64,000 nt of DNA from Prasinococcaceae sp. CCMP 1430 (GCA_013416795.1 RQSC01000858.1:13126-77125), one strand, 5' to 3'; shown: positions 29,609 through 41,400, counted from the first letter of the stretch. The notes: a model not told the origin generated them from the letters alone. Numbers and translations are program-made.

Positions 29609-32600
29609 CTACAGCTTTACACCCCTGTCGACCATCCCCCCCATGATGTCGGTCGCGATGACGGAGCTCCTGCGCTTCGTCCTCTCCCGTCCCTCAGCTT
29701 GCGAGCTCACGATGTCGGCGGCGCTCAGGCTGGGCTTGGCGGCCCTCATTGTGTCGCCGTCTTTGCCGCCCGTGAAGAGTGTCATGGAGCCCTCGACGCC
29801 CGGCGGGTGCTCGAAGGCGTAGCCCGTGTGCCTCTTCCCCGACACGCCCACGATGCCACCCACGCACAAGCTCGAAAGGCAGGGCTTGCCATCGCCCGCC
29901 TCGGCGTCGGCGTCCGTGCCTGCCTTGCGGAGCGCGAGCATTGCGGCGGTGCCGGCGTCCTTGGCAGCTTTCCCCTTCGCACCGATCATCTCCTGGACGA
30001 TTTGGTAGTCCATGGGAGCAAGGTACCTCTGGAAAGCCTGATGGGCGATGTCAGGCAGCAGCGCGGCGGGCACGCACAGCAGCGCGCCCAGGAAGTAGCG
30101 CGGGGTGCCGAAGAGGTATTGGATGAGACCGAACACCGAAAAGGCGCCGCGCGGCGGGAAGCCGTCCACGCTTGGCGTCATGCCGTTGTACCCGAAGGCG
30201 AAGACAATCCAAAACGCGATGGAGCCCCAGATGACGATGTGGTGCCACGAGGTCAAGAAATTGACACACGTGGCCACTCGGACGTTCACGACCAGCACCA
30301 CGTACGTGTACGCGGCGGTGGCGGCCGACCATTGGCCGGACATGCGGCCGTCCGCGCTGTCCGCTCCCTCGAACATGAAGTATGCGATGAAGAATATCAC
30401 CAGCGACGCCCAAATGGAGCTCACGATCCAGCGCGCGAGCTCGGGGGCATTGAAGTACGAGTTGCGCACGCCGGCCATGTAGAGCCCCGGGTGCGCTTTT
30501 GCTGCCGTCACCTTAACATCCTGGTCGAGCAGACCCAGCGCAAATACGGGGATCGACGTGAAGAAGAGGTTGTACGTCGACTGGTACCAGTCGTCGTAAA
30601 AGCGCTGGCCCGAATAGGCGGCGAACAACGTGAACCACACTTGCGTCAAGGTGTACGTGACGTTCTCTGCAGGAAGGGAGAGAAGAGCGGCGGTGGGACG
30701 CAACGCAGCATCAGCATGTGGTCATCGAATCTTGCGCAACCACTGCGCTGCTTGTTGTGGGGCGAGTGACGGCAGCACGCGGCCACAGGGCGCGCAGCGG
30801 CACGGCTCGCCGCATAATCCGCGCATTGCGAGGCGCGCTTGGGCACACATCGCGCTGCACGCACTGTAGAAGAAGTACCCGATGACCTTTGCGATGCGCA
30901 GGTATGCGTAACGACCGTGGTTGATGAGCAGGTCCTCGAGGAATCGAAATCGCGCGATCGCAAAGTCCGATGCCATCACTGCTTGCATGCCCTCCTCGCC
31001 CGAGATGCCAACGCCGATATGTGCCGCCTGAATCATCGAGACGTCATTCGCGCCGTCGCCGATGGCAAGCGTCACCTGCTGCGCGCCTTCCTTGACCATA
31101 CGCAGCACGTCAGCCTTCTGCATGGGCGATACGCGGCAGCAGACCACGGCCTTGCACTGCATGCCCACATCCAAGAATTGCGACTTCAGTCCAGTCTTGG
31201 TGAGATCGGCCATGATCATCGCGAGTGCCGTGCCGTCGACAATAATTGAAACCTCGATCTTGTCACCGTGCTCCTTGAGGAAGCTTGCGGCGTCGGCGAG
31301 CGTCTTGATGGCCACAGCTCCGAGCGCCGCTTTGGGGTCGTCGCCGCGTTGCTCGGCGTCCACCACCTCGTCGGCGTCCGCGCTCACCACGTACTGTTTC
31401 TGGTGGTTGCCCAGCAGCGAACACGCATATCCGATGTTAATCGCCGTCTCGAGCTTGTCGCCGGTGAGCACCCAGATCTTGAGCCCCGCGCGCCCAAGCT
31501 TGTCGATGCACTCGGGCACGCCATCCTGCAGCTTGTCCTCGATCGCCGTGCAGCCAAGCAGCACGAGCTTGTTCTCGATGTCCTCTGCGCACGCAGCCAT
31601 TTTAGCGTCGCGATCGTCCATCGCCGCGCGGGCGGCCTCCCACTTGGCCGACCACGCATTCCATTCGCCGGCGCTCAGCTCGCGCATGGCGATGCACAGC
31701 GTGCGCAGGCCGTCGCCGCCAAATTTGATCAGGTCCTCGAAGGTCACTTGCTTGTTGGCCGCGTTGGTGGGGTGCGCCTCATCAAGGCGCTCGTAGATGA
31801 CGTTGTCGGCGCCCTTGCAATACAGCACTACTCGGCCTTCCGGCGTGCGCACGATGGTCGACGAGCGCTTGCGCGTCGAGTTGAACTCGAGAACGGCCAG
31901 AATTTCGTAGCGCTGGTCCTCGGTACGTCCCTCCTGGCGCACGTTGCGCTCTTTGACGAAGCACTCGGTGGGGCTACGATGGTAGAAGAACCAACCCATC
32001 ACCTTGGCGGCCACCACGAGCGCATTCTCGTCGGGGCTACTGGCCTGGTATTGCATGAGGCTCGGATCGTCCGAGCCACCCTCGGGCATTACCGTGTGAC
32101 AGACTGCCAAGCAGCGGAAGAACTCAGCGATTTGGCTCGCGCTGGCCTCCTTGCGCCAGTTGCCGTTCAGCAGGCGCGGATCGTCGAAGTTGAAAAATGT
32201 CTCGCGAGCGCGCTTCCCCTCGGAGATCTGTTTCACCTCTGCGATCTTGTGCCCCAGGCGGCGCGCGGCGGCGCGCTGGATCTCGGTGATGCCTTGCCCA
32301 TACGATACGCCAGCGATCGAGCATTTGAAGAACTCCATCAGGTTCCGCGTGAGCGTGCCCGTCTTGTCCGAGAAGACGTACTGGATCTGACCGAGCTCCT
32401 CATTGAGGTTGGACGTGCGCGCCAACGCAGGCGTGTCGCTCTCAGCGTGGTACATGTTGATGTCCTTGTTCATGAACTGCGTTGCTGTCGTAAACTTGAT
32501 CACTTCGACCGTCACGTACAGCGAGATTGGGATGAGCGTGGAGAAGAGCGTGAGCAGCGTGAGAAAGTTGAGCACACCCACGAGCGGTAGGCCTTCGGGG

Positions 32601-33799
32601 TCAAAGAGGGCGTCCGCCTCGTCGAGCTGGAGATACCAGTGCGACTTGTCCATGGCAACGGGCAGCCCCACTGCGCCAATCATGCAGATGACGAAGAGCA
32701 GACCAAACATAAACATGATGAGCTTGTCGAGCTGACGTTCGAGGCTTGAGCGCTTGCTCGGAGGGTCGGTCGAGTTCATCATGACCTTGGACTCGTGTCC
32801 CGTGAAGACGCTGACGCCGCACACCCAGCGGGTATTTTTGAGCACGCAGCCACGCAGCAGAATGCAAGAGGGGTCGACGGGGATGGTCTTGCCACCTAGT
32901 ACAACGTTGCCGGTGAATGTGTACAAGTGCGGGTTGGGCAACTCACACTCGACGCGCCCAGACACGCCCGCCAGCAGCCGCTCGGGGTCATCCATGCAGT
33001 CCTTGGTTTCCTCGAGGCTTTTTTTGCACTTGAGGTTGGTCTCGCCGTCGAGGTTCATGGTCTCAATGAAGCACGTGCCGTCCGCCTCGCTCGAGCACAA
33101 TCCGATCATGTCCACGGGGAAGTTCTCCTTGTTACGCACGCGCACAATGTCGCCCACCTGAACCTCGCCCCACTCGACCACACTGAAGTGCCCACCGCGG
33201 AGGACCTTAGTACGATGAAGCGCCAGTACGCGCACAACCGCGTGCGTGGTGAGATGTTTGTGGTGGTGGTGGGGGGGGGGGGGCAGAGGACAGGGTATCA
33301 GGCTGTCAGCACGCCATACCAAGCCAGCGCGTGCACAATTGGGGTGGGTCGGAGAGGAGGCCAAGGTGCAGGCATCAATTCTCCCGCTCTCCCACCCGCA
33401 CAAGAAGGCGCATGAACTTGGTGATCCAGGCGGCGTGCATCCTCGATCTCGCGCGCTCACCTCAGTATAATCCTGGTTGATCTCGCGGTCCTTCACATAG
33501 CGCTTGTAGTCCTCAAATGCCTCCTTGAGTAGAGAGACGGAAAGCACGCAGACGAGCGGGAAGATGTTGGTCACCGGCGACACCGGCGATATCGGTGTCG
33601 CTGACATGGCCGCAATGAGTAGGAAGTACACGTTGGCCACACGCCGGAACTGCTCGTAGAGACCCTTCGGCAGGAACGAGTACATCGTGTACTTGGTAGT
33701 GGAGATGTTGTTGCCGCAAAACTTCTTCTCGGCATTCGCCGTGGCATTGTTGATGACGAACTCACGGTGCGCCAACGTGGCGCCATCGTCATCAGCCGC
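29609..33799 (-). CDS. P4-type ATPase, phospholipid flippase
   Basis: Moves phospholipids from the outer to the cytosolic leaflet. Supported exons: 33799-33461, 33205-30865, 30666-29609 (about 1245 residues). Splices give DREINQDYTE-VLRGG and IGYFFY-K-NVTYTLTQVWF, both exact for the family. Motifs: KFCGNNISTTKY, FIETMNLDGETNLK (DGET actuator), VFSDKTGTLTRN (phosphorylated Asp), VLTGDKLETAINIGYA, GDGANDVSMIQAAHIGVG. A HTGYAFEH motif near the C-terminus resembles the GYAFS regulatory motif of yeast and animal flippases. Exon 33799 begins just after an acceptor (CTCAG) and has no ATG, so a first exon is missing. A candidate is 34606-34214 (phase 0, GTGCGT donor, 131 low-complexity residues). A CDC50-type partner is not in the window. 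Confidence 0.92.
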
Positions 33800-34606
33800 C
33801 TGAGTGAGGAGCGCGAGCACGTGCAGCGGTGAGTGTGGGTTGTGGGATCGGTGGTGGTATGAGTACGCTCAAGGCGGCGCGCCCAGAGCACGCGCCAGTA
33901 GCGATGACCAATGCCGCCAGGTGCACGCACTGATGCGTCAGATCGCAGCAAGCGGCAATGGGCGCGCGCGCCAGCGCCCCACAAGGGTCGGGCCTGAGAC
34001 GGCCACAGCAAAATCCCGCCCGCGCCACGGTCCCTACGGGGCGTTGCAGCGCTGCTGCGCGGCGCGGTGCGCCAGCACGAGCTCGCACCCGGAGGTGGAT
34101 GGCGTCTGCGCGCCCTCCCCAAAGCGCATACGCCCCGACCCACGCTTCCCTGCATCCATGCGCGCACATGCCTCCCCCTTCCTAACCCCCCCGCATTCGC
34201 GCGTTGGACGCACCATCGGAACGACCTTGCCGCCGCCCTTGCTCCCCGTGTTGCCCGGTGGGTGTGGGCGGGCAGGGGCTCTCCCGCGCGCTCGCGCGCG
34301 CGCGCGCTCTGTAGGGGAGGAGCGGACAGGTGGGCGGGCGGGAGGCGGGGGAGAAGGAGGGCGACGGACCCTCTCGCGCCCCTGCGCCTCCCCTGCGCCG
34401 CGCGCCGCGACGCTGAGGAGTGGCACGTCCTCCCCGCCTCCCCCCCGCCCCCGTGCCCCCTCCCCCACCCCGCCCGCCCGTGCGCGCGCGCCCCTCCGCG
34501 ATCGGCGCGAACTGGCACTCAAGGCCGGGTGGCTGTGGAGCGGACGCGCGGACTGTTGGACGGGCGAGGGACCGGTGCTCAAAACTTGCGCGGAGCGCGG
34601 TGCCAA
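33800..34606. other. Likely 5' region of the P4-ATPase
   Basis: About 800 bases between the first firm flippase exon and the stop of the next minus-strand gene. It probably holds the missing first exon (candidate 34214-34606, minus) and a roughly 414-nt intron. It includes a CG run (about 34285-34310) and C-rich stretches. No other gene is supported. Confidence 0.4.
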
Positions 34607-36214
34607 TTACCGCCGCTGCGAGCCGTCGCCGCCGGCGCCGCCGGCGCCCTTTTCCGCCGCCTGGCGGCGCTTCTCCGCCGCCTGCCGCGAGAGCTCCGCC
34701 AGGCGCGCCGCGGCGGTATCGCCGGCGATGGGAGTGCCGCCTCGGCCCTCCATGGCGCGGCGTTGCACCTCAGCGATGCGGCGTCGGCGCTCCACACGCT
34801 CCGTGTCGGCGCCCTCGGCGCCCTCGGCGTCCTCCGCGGCGGCGGCGGCGTGCTGCTCCGAGGCGGCTTCGCGCTGGCGCGCCTCGTCCGCGGCGCGCTC
34901 GTCCTGGCGCATGCGACGCTCACCGGCGTAGTCCTGTAGCTTGTACAACATGCGCTCGAAGTTCTCATCCGCTGTTCCGATGCGGTGCCACGCCGCGCGC
35001 GCGAGCGGGCGGCCCCCCCGCCGGCTGCGGCGGCCACGCCGCTGCGGGAGCAGCGCATCCAGCTCCGGCCCATCTGGCACAGCCACCTCGTCCTGCAGCG
35101 CGTCCTCGCCCGCACCCCCAGCGGCGTTCGGTGTCTCGGCGTCAGCCGACGCGCCCTCGCCCGCCGCGGCAGTCGCCGTCGCCTTCGTCGCAGCGACGAT
35201 CCGCTCGCGGCGGTGTGCCTTGATCACTCTGCCCAGCTTCGGATCGGACTCGTCGTACTCGGACAGCTTCACTGACAGGCCCTCGAAGCGGTCCTCGGCA
35301 GCGGCGTCATAGAGCTCGTGTGCCTCAATGGCAGTGACGCCCTCGCCCGTCGGCTTGATCCGGTCTGCGGCCGTGATGCCGCGCCACAGCTGCCTCGCCA
35401 TCGCCTTGCGGTTCTGACGCGCGAACGCGCTGACCCTCTCTGAGTGCGCGTTGAAGTATCGCACCAGCCCTGGGTCGGCGTCCTTCCAAATGTCCGCGTG
35501 CGCCACGTCGTCGATGCCGTCGAGCGCGGTCTCGCGGCGCTCGCGATCCGCCACGGTGCCCGCGGACTCCTCGGGTGTGATTCTTCGCGACGCCCTGATG
35601 CCACGCGGCAACCCCGTGTAGTCGCGCGGCGGAGTATACAACTCCTTCCTCCCAGAGACCGGGCTCGGTAGACGGCCATCCTCGACGGCCGCCTGCATCG
35701 CAAAGGTGAACAGCTCGCCGCGGCGCTTGCTCAGCGCGGGCACGCGCTCGCCCTCCACCAGGCGCTCCATGCGCCGCGACATACGTCGCACCGTCAGCGT
35801 GGGGGGCGCGCCCGGCTCGGGCTCCACCACACCGCGCGGGAAGCGGCGCGCAGCGCGGGCGAGCACGCCGAGCGCGGCCTTGCTGTCCGAGTCAATGCTG
35901 AGCGCGGCCCGCACGATCGCGCGGCGCTGCTCGACGTCAGCAGGGTCGAACGTGCGGCCCGTCGCCGCGATCGGGAAGCTCACGCCATCGCCCTTGGCTT
36001 GCTCGAGCGCCGCCTCGAACGTCTCCTCGCCGCGCGCACTGGTGCGCTCGGCCGCTGGCGCCCACCACGCTCCGCGCGGGGCGCTGCGCGCGGCCCCGTC
36101 GCGCGCNCCCACCCGCGCCCTAACGGATGGCGCTCGGCGCGCGCGTGCCCACACTTTGGGTTTTACGTCACTTTGCATGAGGACGAGCCGCTCGCTTCGG
36201 TGCATCAAATGCAC
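34607..36214 (-). CDS. Unrecognised protein with basic coiled-coil C-terminus
   Basis: Intronless, 535 residues with one unknown residue (N at 36106). I do not recognise the family. The middle part has a steady, non-repetitive sequence (ETFEAALEQAKGDGVSFP, MSRRMERLVEGERVPAL, ELYTPPRDYTGLPRG, DIWKDADPGLVRYFNAHSERV) that looks like real conserved coding. It is followed by an acidic linker and a long Ala/Arg/Glu region predicted to be helical. No membrane segment. The N-terminus is Arg-rich and could be an organelle presequence. It is divergent to the CS-cyclophilin gene across an AT-rich gap (about 36160-36310) that probably holds both promoters. Confidence 0.6.
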   Translation of the reverse strand: MHLMHRSERLVLMQSDVKPKVWARARRAPSVRARVXARDGAARSAPRGAWWAPAAERTSARGEETFEAALEQAKGDGVSFPIAATGRTFDPADVEQRRAIVRAALSIDSDSKAALGVLARAARRFPRGVVEPEPGAPPTLTVRRMSRRMERLVEGERVPALSKRRGELFTFAMQAAVEDGRLPSPVSGRKELYTPPRDYTGLPRGIRASRRITPEESAGTVADRERRETALDGIDDVAHADIWKDADPGLVRYFNAHSERVSAFARQNRKAMARQLWRGITAADRIKPTGEGVTAIEAHELYDAAAEDRFEGLSVKLSEYDESDPKLGRVIKAHRRERIVAATKATATAAAGEGASADAETPNAAGGAGEDALQDEVAVPDGPELDALLPQRRGRRSRRGGRPLARAAWHRIGTADENFERMLYKLQDYAGERRMRQDERAADEARQREAASEQHAAAAAEDAEGAEGADTERVERRRRIAEVQRRAMEGRGGTPIAGDTAAARLAELSRQAAEKRRQAAEKGAGGAGGDGSQRR

Positions 36215-36509
36215 GCACGTGCACGTCGGATCACACCCATTTCAGGTCAATACAAAATCAGGGTTTAATTTCATCACCTATGCATTTTGATGTATTTTAT
36301 TGATTTTGATGGCCGGCGCGGCGGGCGCGTTCCGGAAGCGCGGCGGCGGCCGCCGCGGGCGCGAGGGGGAGCGAGCGGGGCGGTGCCACACGGCGCGCCT
36401 GCGGCGGGGTTGCATGTTACGCACGAGCGCACCTGCGCGGGCAGCAGCGGGGGGCGCCCGATCCTCCGCGCGCCGATCGGCCGCCGCGCGCCGCGCGCGC
36501 GCCGCCGCG

Positions 36510-37516
36510 ATGGCGCCGTTCGACAAGGAGAGCGCCGCGGGCGCGCGCTTCCAGTACGACGACGCCGAGAGCGAGGTGACGCTCTCCGTGCCGATCGGTG
36601 CGGGCGTCAAGTCCAAGGACATCGCGTACAAGCTGCGGCCGTCGCACCTCACACTGGGCATCAAGGGCGGCGAGACGCTCATCGACGAGGATCTCGGCGG
36701 CACCGTGCAGGTCGATGAGTGCTTCTGGGAGATCGATACCGTTGACGGCGAGCGCTGCGTGAACGTCGTGATGGCCAAGGCGCAGCGCTACGCCGACTGG
36801 GAGTTCTGCCTCAAGAGCGAGGACAAGCCCGCTGACATGACCATCACCGACAAGGTCTTCTTTGACATTTCCATCGGTGACAAGGACGTCGGCCGCATCG
36901 TCTTCGGCCTCTTCGGCAAGCAGGTGCCCAAGACCGTCGAGAACTTTCGCGCGCTGTGCACGGGCGAGAAGGGCGAGGGCAAGGCCGGCAAGCCGCTGCA
37001 CTACAAGGGCTGCGCGTTCCACCGCATCATCCCGGGCTTCATGTGCCAGGGTGGCGACTTCACGAACGGCAACGGCACCGGCGGCGAGTCCATCTACGGC
37101 GAGAAGTTTGACGACGAGAACTTCGGCATCAAACACACTGAGAAGGGCCTCCTGTCGATGGCCAACGCTGGTCCGGGTACGAATGGCTCGCAGTTCTTCA
37201 TCACCACGGCCATCACCGGCCATCTCGATGGCAAGCATGTCGTGTACGGCAAGGTTCTGGAGGGGTATAAGGAGGTCGTGCTGAAGGTCAGATGCGCGCA
37301 CGCGCATTGGGGTCGCGAGGCCTCGGACACGAGTGTGCGCGCGGGGCGCTCAGCGCCCGACCGCCGTGCTATCCTTACAAGCATTGCTGACTCAGCTCGC
37401 GCGCGTCGCTTTGCTCCCCGCACCCCCTGCAGATGGAGGCCGTGGGCTCCGGCGGAGGCGAGACGTCCGAGCCGGTCGTCATCAAGGACTGCGGCGTTCT
37501 GCCCGTCGACGCGTGA
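36510..37516 (+). CDS. CS domain-cyclophilin fusion (peptidyl-prolyl isomerase)
   Basis: Two exons, 36510-37286 and 37433-37516 (146-nt GT-AG intron with CTGAC), 286 residues. Residues about 10-105 form a CS/p23-like domain as in NudC co-chaperones ([46 protein letters not shown]). Then comes a full cyclophilin: [42 protein letters not shown], and a last exon encoding [16 protein letters not shown]. Active-site Arg, Phe and Gln are kept. The Trp that contacts cyclosporin in EWLDGKHV is His here (GHLDGKHV), which usually weakens drug binding. In-frame ATGs from 36300 would add a basic Ala/Arg-rich presequence. The likely role is an Hsp90-associated or general folding isomerase. Confidence 0.88.
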
Positions 37517-37984
37517 GCGCGCACGCTCACCTGCGCCCGTGCCCGCGCCGGCGCCTGCACATACCGTAATCGCCGCCGTCCTGGTCGTCCCTCCCCCCCT
37601 CTACCGCCGCCCTCAAACGCCCCTGTCGTCTGCCTGCCGCGTGTATCTCCCTGCGCGCCTGGCTGCTCGCCTCGCCTCGCCTCGCGCCGCTCCTCGAGGC
37701 CCTGTGGGCGTCACCACTCCTGCGTGCGCACATCAGGGTTAACCCCAATAAACACCTAACCCTATCGCAGAAACGCTCTCGAGTTGACCTGCGACGAGTG
37801 TGTGTGTGTGAGCGGCGGCGCCCCACACGCCGCGCGCAGGCGCTGCCCCCACCCCCCCATCCACGGGCGGTGCCGGGTGCTCGCGGTGGAGGGAGGGGGC
37901 GAGGATCGACCGCGCTGGTGCGGGGCTGTGGCGGGCGGGCAGCGCGCCGGGTGCGGTTTGCGCGCGCGCGCGGGAGGGGGGTTG
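37517..37984. other. Intergenic region CS-cyclophilin / PPIL4
   Basis: GC-rich region between two genes in the same direction. It has CCAATAAACACC near 37745-37756, a possible poly(A) signal for the upstream gene, and a TG-repeat (about 37798-37810). No gene supported. Confidence 0.45.
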
Positions 37985-40057
37985 ATGTCGGTGCTGCTCG
38001 AGACGACGCGCGGCGACGTGGTCGTGGACGTCGCGGCGGCGCGAGCGCCGCTGTGCGCGGCGAGCTTCTGCGCGCTGGCCGAGCTCGGGCGGTACGACGG
38101 CGCGCTCTTCCACGGCGTGCAGCGCGGATTTGTGGCGCGCTGCGGCGAACGCGACGCGGCCTCGGGCGAGGCGGCGCTCTTCGGCGGCGCCCGGCGCCAC
38201 TGCTCCGCCTACGGCGTGCTGCGCGGCGACCCCGACCGCTGCCGCTGCGTCGAGGACGAGGCCGGGCTCAGTCATGCGGCCAAGTACTCGGTGGCGTTCG
38301 ACAAGGCCGAGGCGGGTGGCAACGCTGCCAACTTCTACATAACGCTGCGCGAGGGCCTCGACTACCTCGATGAGGGCGCGACGGTGTTTGGCGTCGTTGC
38401 CGAGGGCGGCGATATCGTGGACTCGCTGGGCGAGCTGCCTATCGACGCTGAAGGGCGGCCGCGCGTGAATGTGCGCGTGTTGCGCGCGCACGTGCTGGAG
38501 CGCGCACCGCTGGCGGAACAGCCCGATCGCGACGCGCTCGAGCGGCTGCTGCGCGAGCGCGGCAGCGAGCGCGAGCGTGCGCGTGCCGCCGCGACCGCGG
38601 CCGATGCGCGGGGGCGCGCCGACTTTGACGGGCGGCTAGAGGACGGGTTCGTGCCGAAGGCAGGCGGCGAGGGGCTTGATGCGGAGGCGCTGCGCAAGAA
38701 GGAGGCGCGCTCGCATGTTGAAGTGCTCGAGATGCTAGGCGATCTGCCCACTGCGGACGCTCGTCCGCCTGAGAACGCGCTCTTCGTGTGCAAGCTCAAT
38801 CCAGTGACGCGTGACGAGGACCTGGAGATCATATTCGGTCGCTTCGGTCCGGTGTCGAGCTGCGAGGTCGTGCGCGATGCGGCGACAGGCGACTCGCTGT
38901 GCTACGCCTTCGTGTGGTATCAGGAGCGGTCGGCCGCCGAGGTGCGCGCAAGCGCAGCCGAGCGCGTACTGCGCGCGCGCAAGGCGCAGAATGCAACCGC
39001 TCTCGCGCGCTGACACTCGAAGCGCCAATGCCTCCTCACGCGTCGACACCCGCAACCCCTCGTGCACCACGCGCGTCGCCAGGCGGCCTACCTGAAGATG
39101 GACAACGCGTTGGTCGACGATCGCCGCATTCGTGTGGACTTTTCGCAGAGCGTCAAGCGGCTCTTCGGTAAGTATCGCTCTGGCGGCGCTCGTGCCGACC
39201 GTGCGAGCGGGCTCGAGGCGGAGGAATTCGGAGGCGCCGGCGGTGGTCGCAGTGGTGGCGGCCGTGGACGTGGCAGAGGAGGGCGCTTTGGATCTGGTGG
39301 CAGAGGTGGAAGGGGGGCGTCTGGCGGGCGCTTTGGCTCGCACGGGCAGCGTGAGGGCGCCCCGCAGCTGCAACTGCGTGCGAGCGCGGCGCGCGGGCTC
39401 AGTGGGCCGCTACTGCTCCCGGCTCGCCCGCGGCCCGCGGATGCGGAGCAGCGGCAATCGCAGGCGCAGGTGCCACCGCAACCGGGGGAACAGCAGCAGC
39501 GGCAGCAGCAGCAGCAGGAGCAGGAACAGCACCAACGGCAAAGCAGGCGCGAAGAGGATCGCCCTGATCATGGACGTGGTGACAGAGAAAGGGATGACGA
39601 AACTCATAGGCGCCATCATCATCACGAGAAGCGCCACAAGCACCACAAGGAGCGACATCACTCCAGCCACCGCAGGCGCCACGACAGTGACGATGAGGAT
39701 GCTCGGGGTAGGGACGACGGGGAGCGGCGCGATACGCACCGAGAGCATGGTGAGCGCAGGCATCACTCCAGCAGGTCAGATCGCGAGCGGGGGCGTGAGA
39801 GCGAGCGCAGCAGGAGCAGGCACCACTCGCACAAGGCGGAGCGCAAACACTCCCATCGCGATCATCACGATCGTGACCGCGACCGCGATCGTGACCGCGA
39901 CCGCGATCGTGACCGCGACCGCGATCGTGACCGCGACCGCGATCGTGACCGCGACCGCGATCGTGACCGCGACCGCGACAGGCGCCGCGACCGCGACCGC
40001 GATCGTGATAAGAAGCACAGGCGAGAGCGCGAGAGAGATCACAGGGATCGGGAGTAA
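37985..40057 (+). CDS. PPIL4: PPIL4: cyclophilin-RRM protein with Arg-Asp tail
   Basis: Nuclear cyclophilin linked to splicing and transcription. Exons 37985-38941 and 39083-40057 (141-nt intron). The N-terminal cyclophilin (MSVLLETTRGDVVVD, AANFYITLREGLDYLD) lacks the catalytic Arg, as in PPIL4 proteins elsewhere. The RRM is PPENALFVCKLNPV, DEDLEIIFGRFGPVSSCEV, split by the intron and continuing AAYLKMDNALVDDRRIRVDFSQSV, exact for PPIL4. After it come an RGG-like Gly/Arg region, a Gln-rich segment, His/Arg-rich stretches, and a long run of Arg-Asp dipeptides ending ERERDHRDRE. Similar RD/RS tails drive nuclear speckle localisation. Confidence 0.9.
39868..39985 (+). repeat. 18-nt tandem repeat coding for Arg-Asp
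   Basis: Perfect or near-perfect tandem copies of GACCGCGATCGTGACCGC inside PPIL4, each encoding three Asp-Arg dipeptides. The copy number may be underestimated in an assembly. Confidence 0.9.
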
Positions 40058-40236
40058 TCACATGCGTTTGTGTACTCGAATGGCGTTGGGTAAGGGTGCC
40101 ATCGCGCGCCATGGCAGAGAGCTCCCCCTGATTTCGCGCGCCACCAATTTTCTTCAATGCATCATCTGTAAGTCGTGCCCCTCCGGGAACGCTAGCTCGC
40201 GATTGCTGCGTGCAAGACGTTTGAATGCCCACGGAG

Positions 40237-40674
40237 TCATGAGCTTGCCAGGACGTTGTCTGCGAGCCATCCGCGTAAGGCGTCTGGTGCGGCTACCGCG
40301 CGCTGGCGAACGTCACGCTCGAGCACGAGCAGCTCCGCAGCGAGCATGAGCGCCTCCTCGCGCGGCGGTAGGCCCGAGCCGCACATGCTGTGAAACGCCG
40401 CCTCGGCACCCTCGGCCCTTTCTTGTCCATCAACACCTCGGTTTGCGCCCTCGAGCGACCGCCGGTCGCTGCCGGCCACTGGCACGCGCACAGCGCTCCC
40501 GATGGTGGGCTCATCATTCTCTGAGCTCGCGGCACCCGAACCGCCCCGCGGCTCGCCTCCCGCGCCCGTCTGGGCGCGCATCTCTGTCGCTGCCTGCAGC
40601 AGCTCCTCGCGCCGCGCGGCGAGGCTCGCCGCACCGCCGCCGCCACCGTTGCCTTGCATCTCCGCCTCGCTCAT
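40237..40674 (-). CDS. Small unrecognised protein
   Basis: 145 residues from the ATG at 40674 (MSEAEMQGNGGGG). The body has helical, acidic-basic sequence (REELLQAATEMRA) and ends PREEALMLAAELLVLERDVRQRAV..LADNVLASS. No known domain. The frame also extends upstream to 40905 with Arg/Gly-rich, less gene-like sequence. It converges with PPIL4 and is divergent to NUP214. Expression data would be needed to be sure it is a gene. Confidence 0.4.
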   Translation of the reverse strand: MSEAEMQGNGGGGGAASLAARREELLQAATEMRAQTGAGGEPRGGSGAASSENDEPTIGSAVRVPVAGSDRRSLEGANRGVDGQERAEGAEAAFHSMCGSGLPPREEALMLAAELLVLERDVRQRAVAAPDALRGWLADNVLASS

Positions 40675-41017
40675 GCGCACGGCCTCTCTCCCTCCTCCCT
40701 GCGCCTCCGCTCCTCCGTGGCGCCACGAGCGTCCGCGAGAGCGCTCGCTCCCAACGCGCCCTGCGCCGACAAACCCCTCCCACCCCCTTCCCGAACCCGA
40801 CGCCGCGCGCGCTCGCGAGCTCTTTGGGCAGGATCTCGTGCGCCTGAGCCTCTGCGGGGAGCGGTGGCGAAGGGCACCGCCGCGCCAACACCCCCCTCCC
40901 CACAACCACGGCGCGCGCGCCCTGTGGCGCGCACACGCGCCGCTGCCACTCCGCCCGCGCCAATGCAGAATTTTTGTTTTTGAATCGCTGCGCGTGTTTG
41001 GTACGCCCCCGCACCCT

Positions 41018-41400
41018 TCTATAATTCAATCGAAGGAATAATTTAACCACGGGAATGTACATCATGCCAGTGGCTATATCAAAGCGCATGCCGTATGGGC
41101 TGGCGTTTTTTTGGGGAATCGCGGCGCGCGTTCCTGCGCACATCTCGAATCCAATCGAAGGAATGATGTAACCACGGGACTCTATTACAACTGAGTGTCA
41201 GTGTCTATATCAAATCGCATGGGCTGATCTGAATCTGCTCGCGTTTTTTTTTTTTGAATCCGATCGCGCCACATCGCACGCACATCGCACGTAGGAAGTA
41301 GTAGGAACTTCCTCCGCTTCCCACCCGCGCACTGCGCCTATTCAATCGAAGGAATAATGTAACCACGGGAATGTAATGGCGGCTCTATCAAAGCGCAGGG
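41018..41400 (+). repeat. Three-copy AT-rich upstream element
   Basis: A motif starting CAATCGAAGGAAT and continuing TGTAACCACGGGA occurs at 41028, 41152 and 41343 with only a few changes. Each copy is followed 10-45 bases on by CTATATCAAAGCGCA or CTATCAAAGCGCA, and copies 1 and 2 are preceded by a T-run and GAATC. Spacing is 124 and 191 bp. The last copy ends about 180 bp before the NUP214 ATG. Dispersed imperfect copies suggest repeated regulatory sites or a degraded tandem element. Confidence 0.8.

Noticed and set aside
39868-39985. CRISPR-like array
   Set aside because: The repeats are back to back without spacers and encode Arg-Asp in a PPIL4 tail; eukaryotic genomic context.
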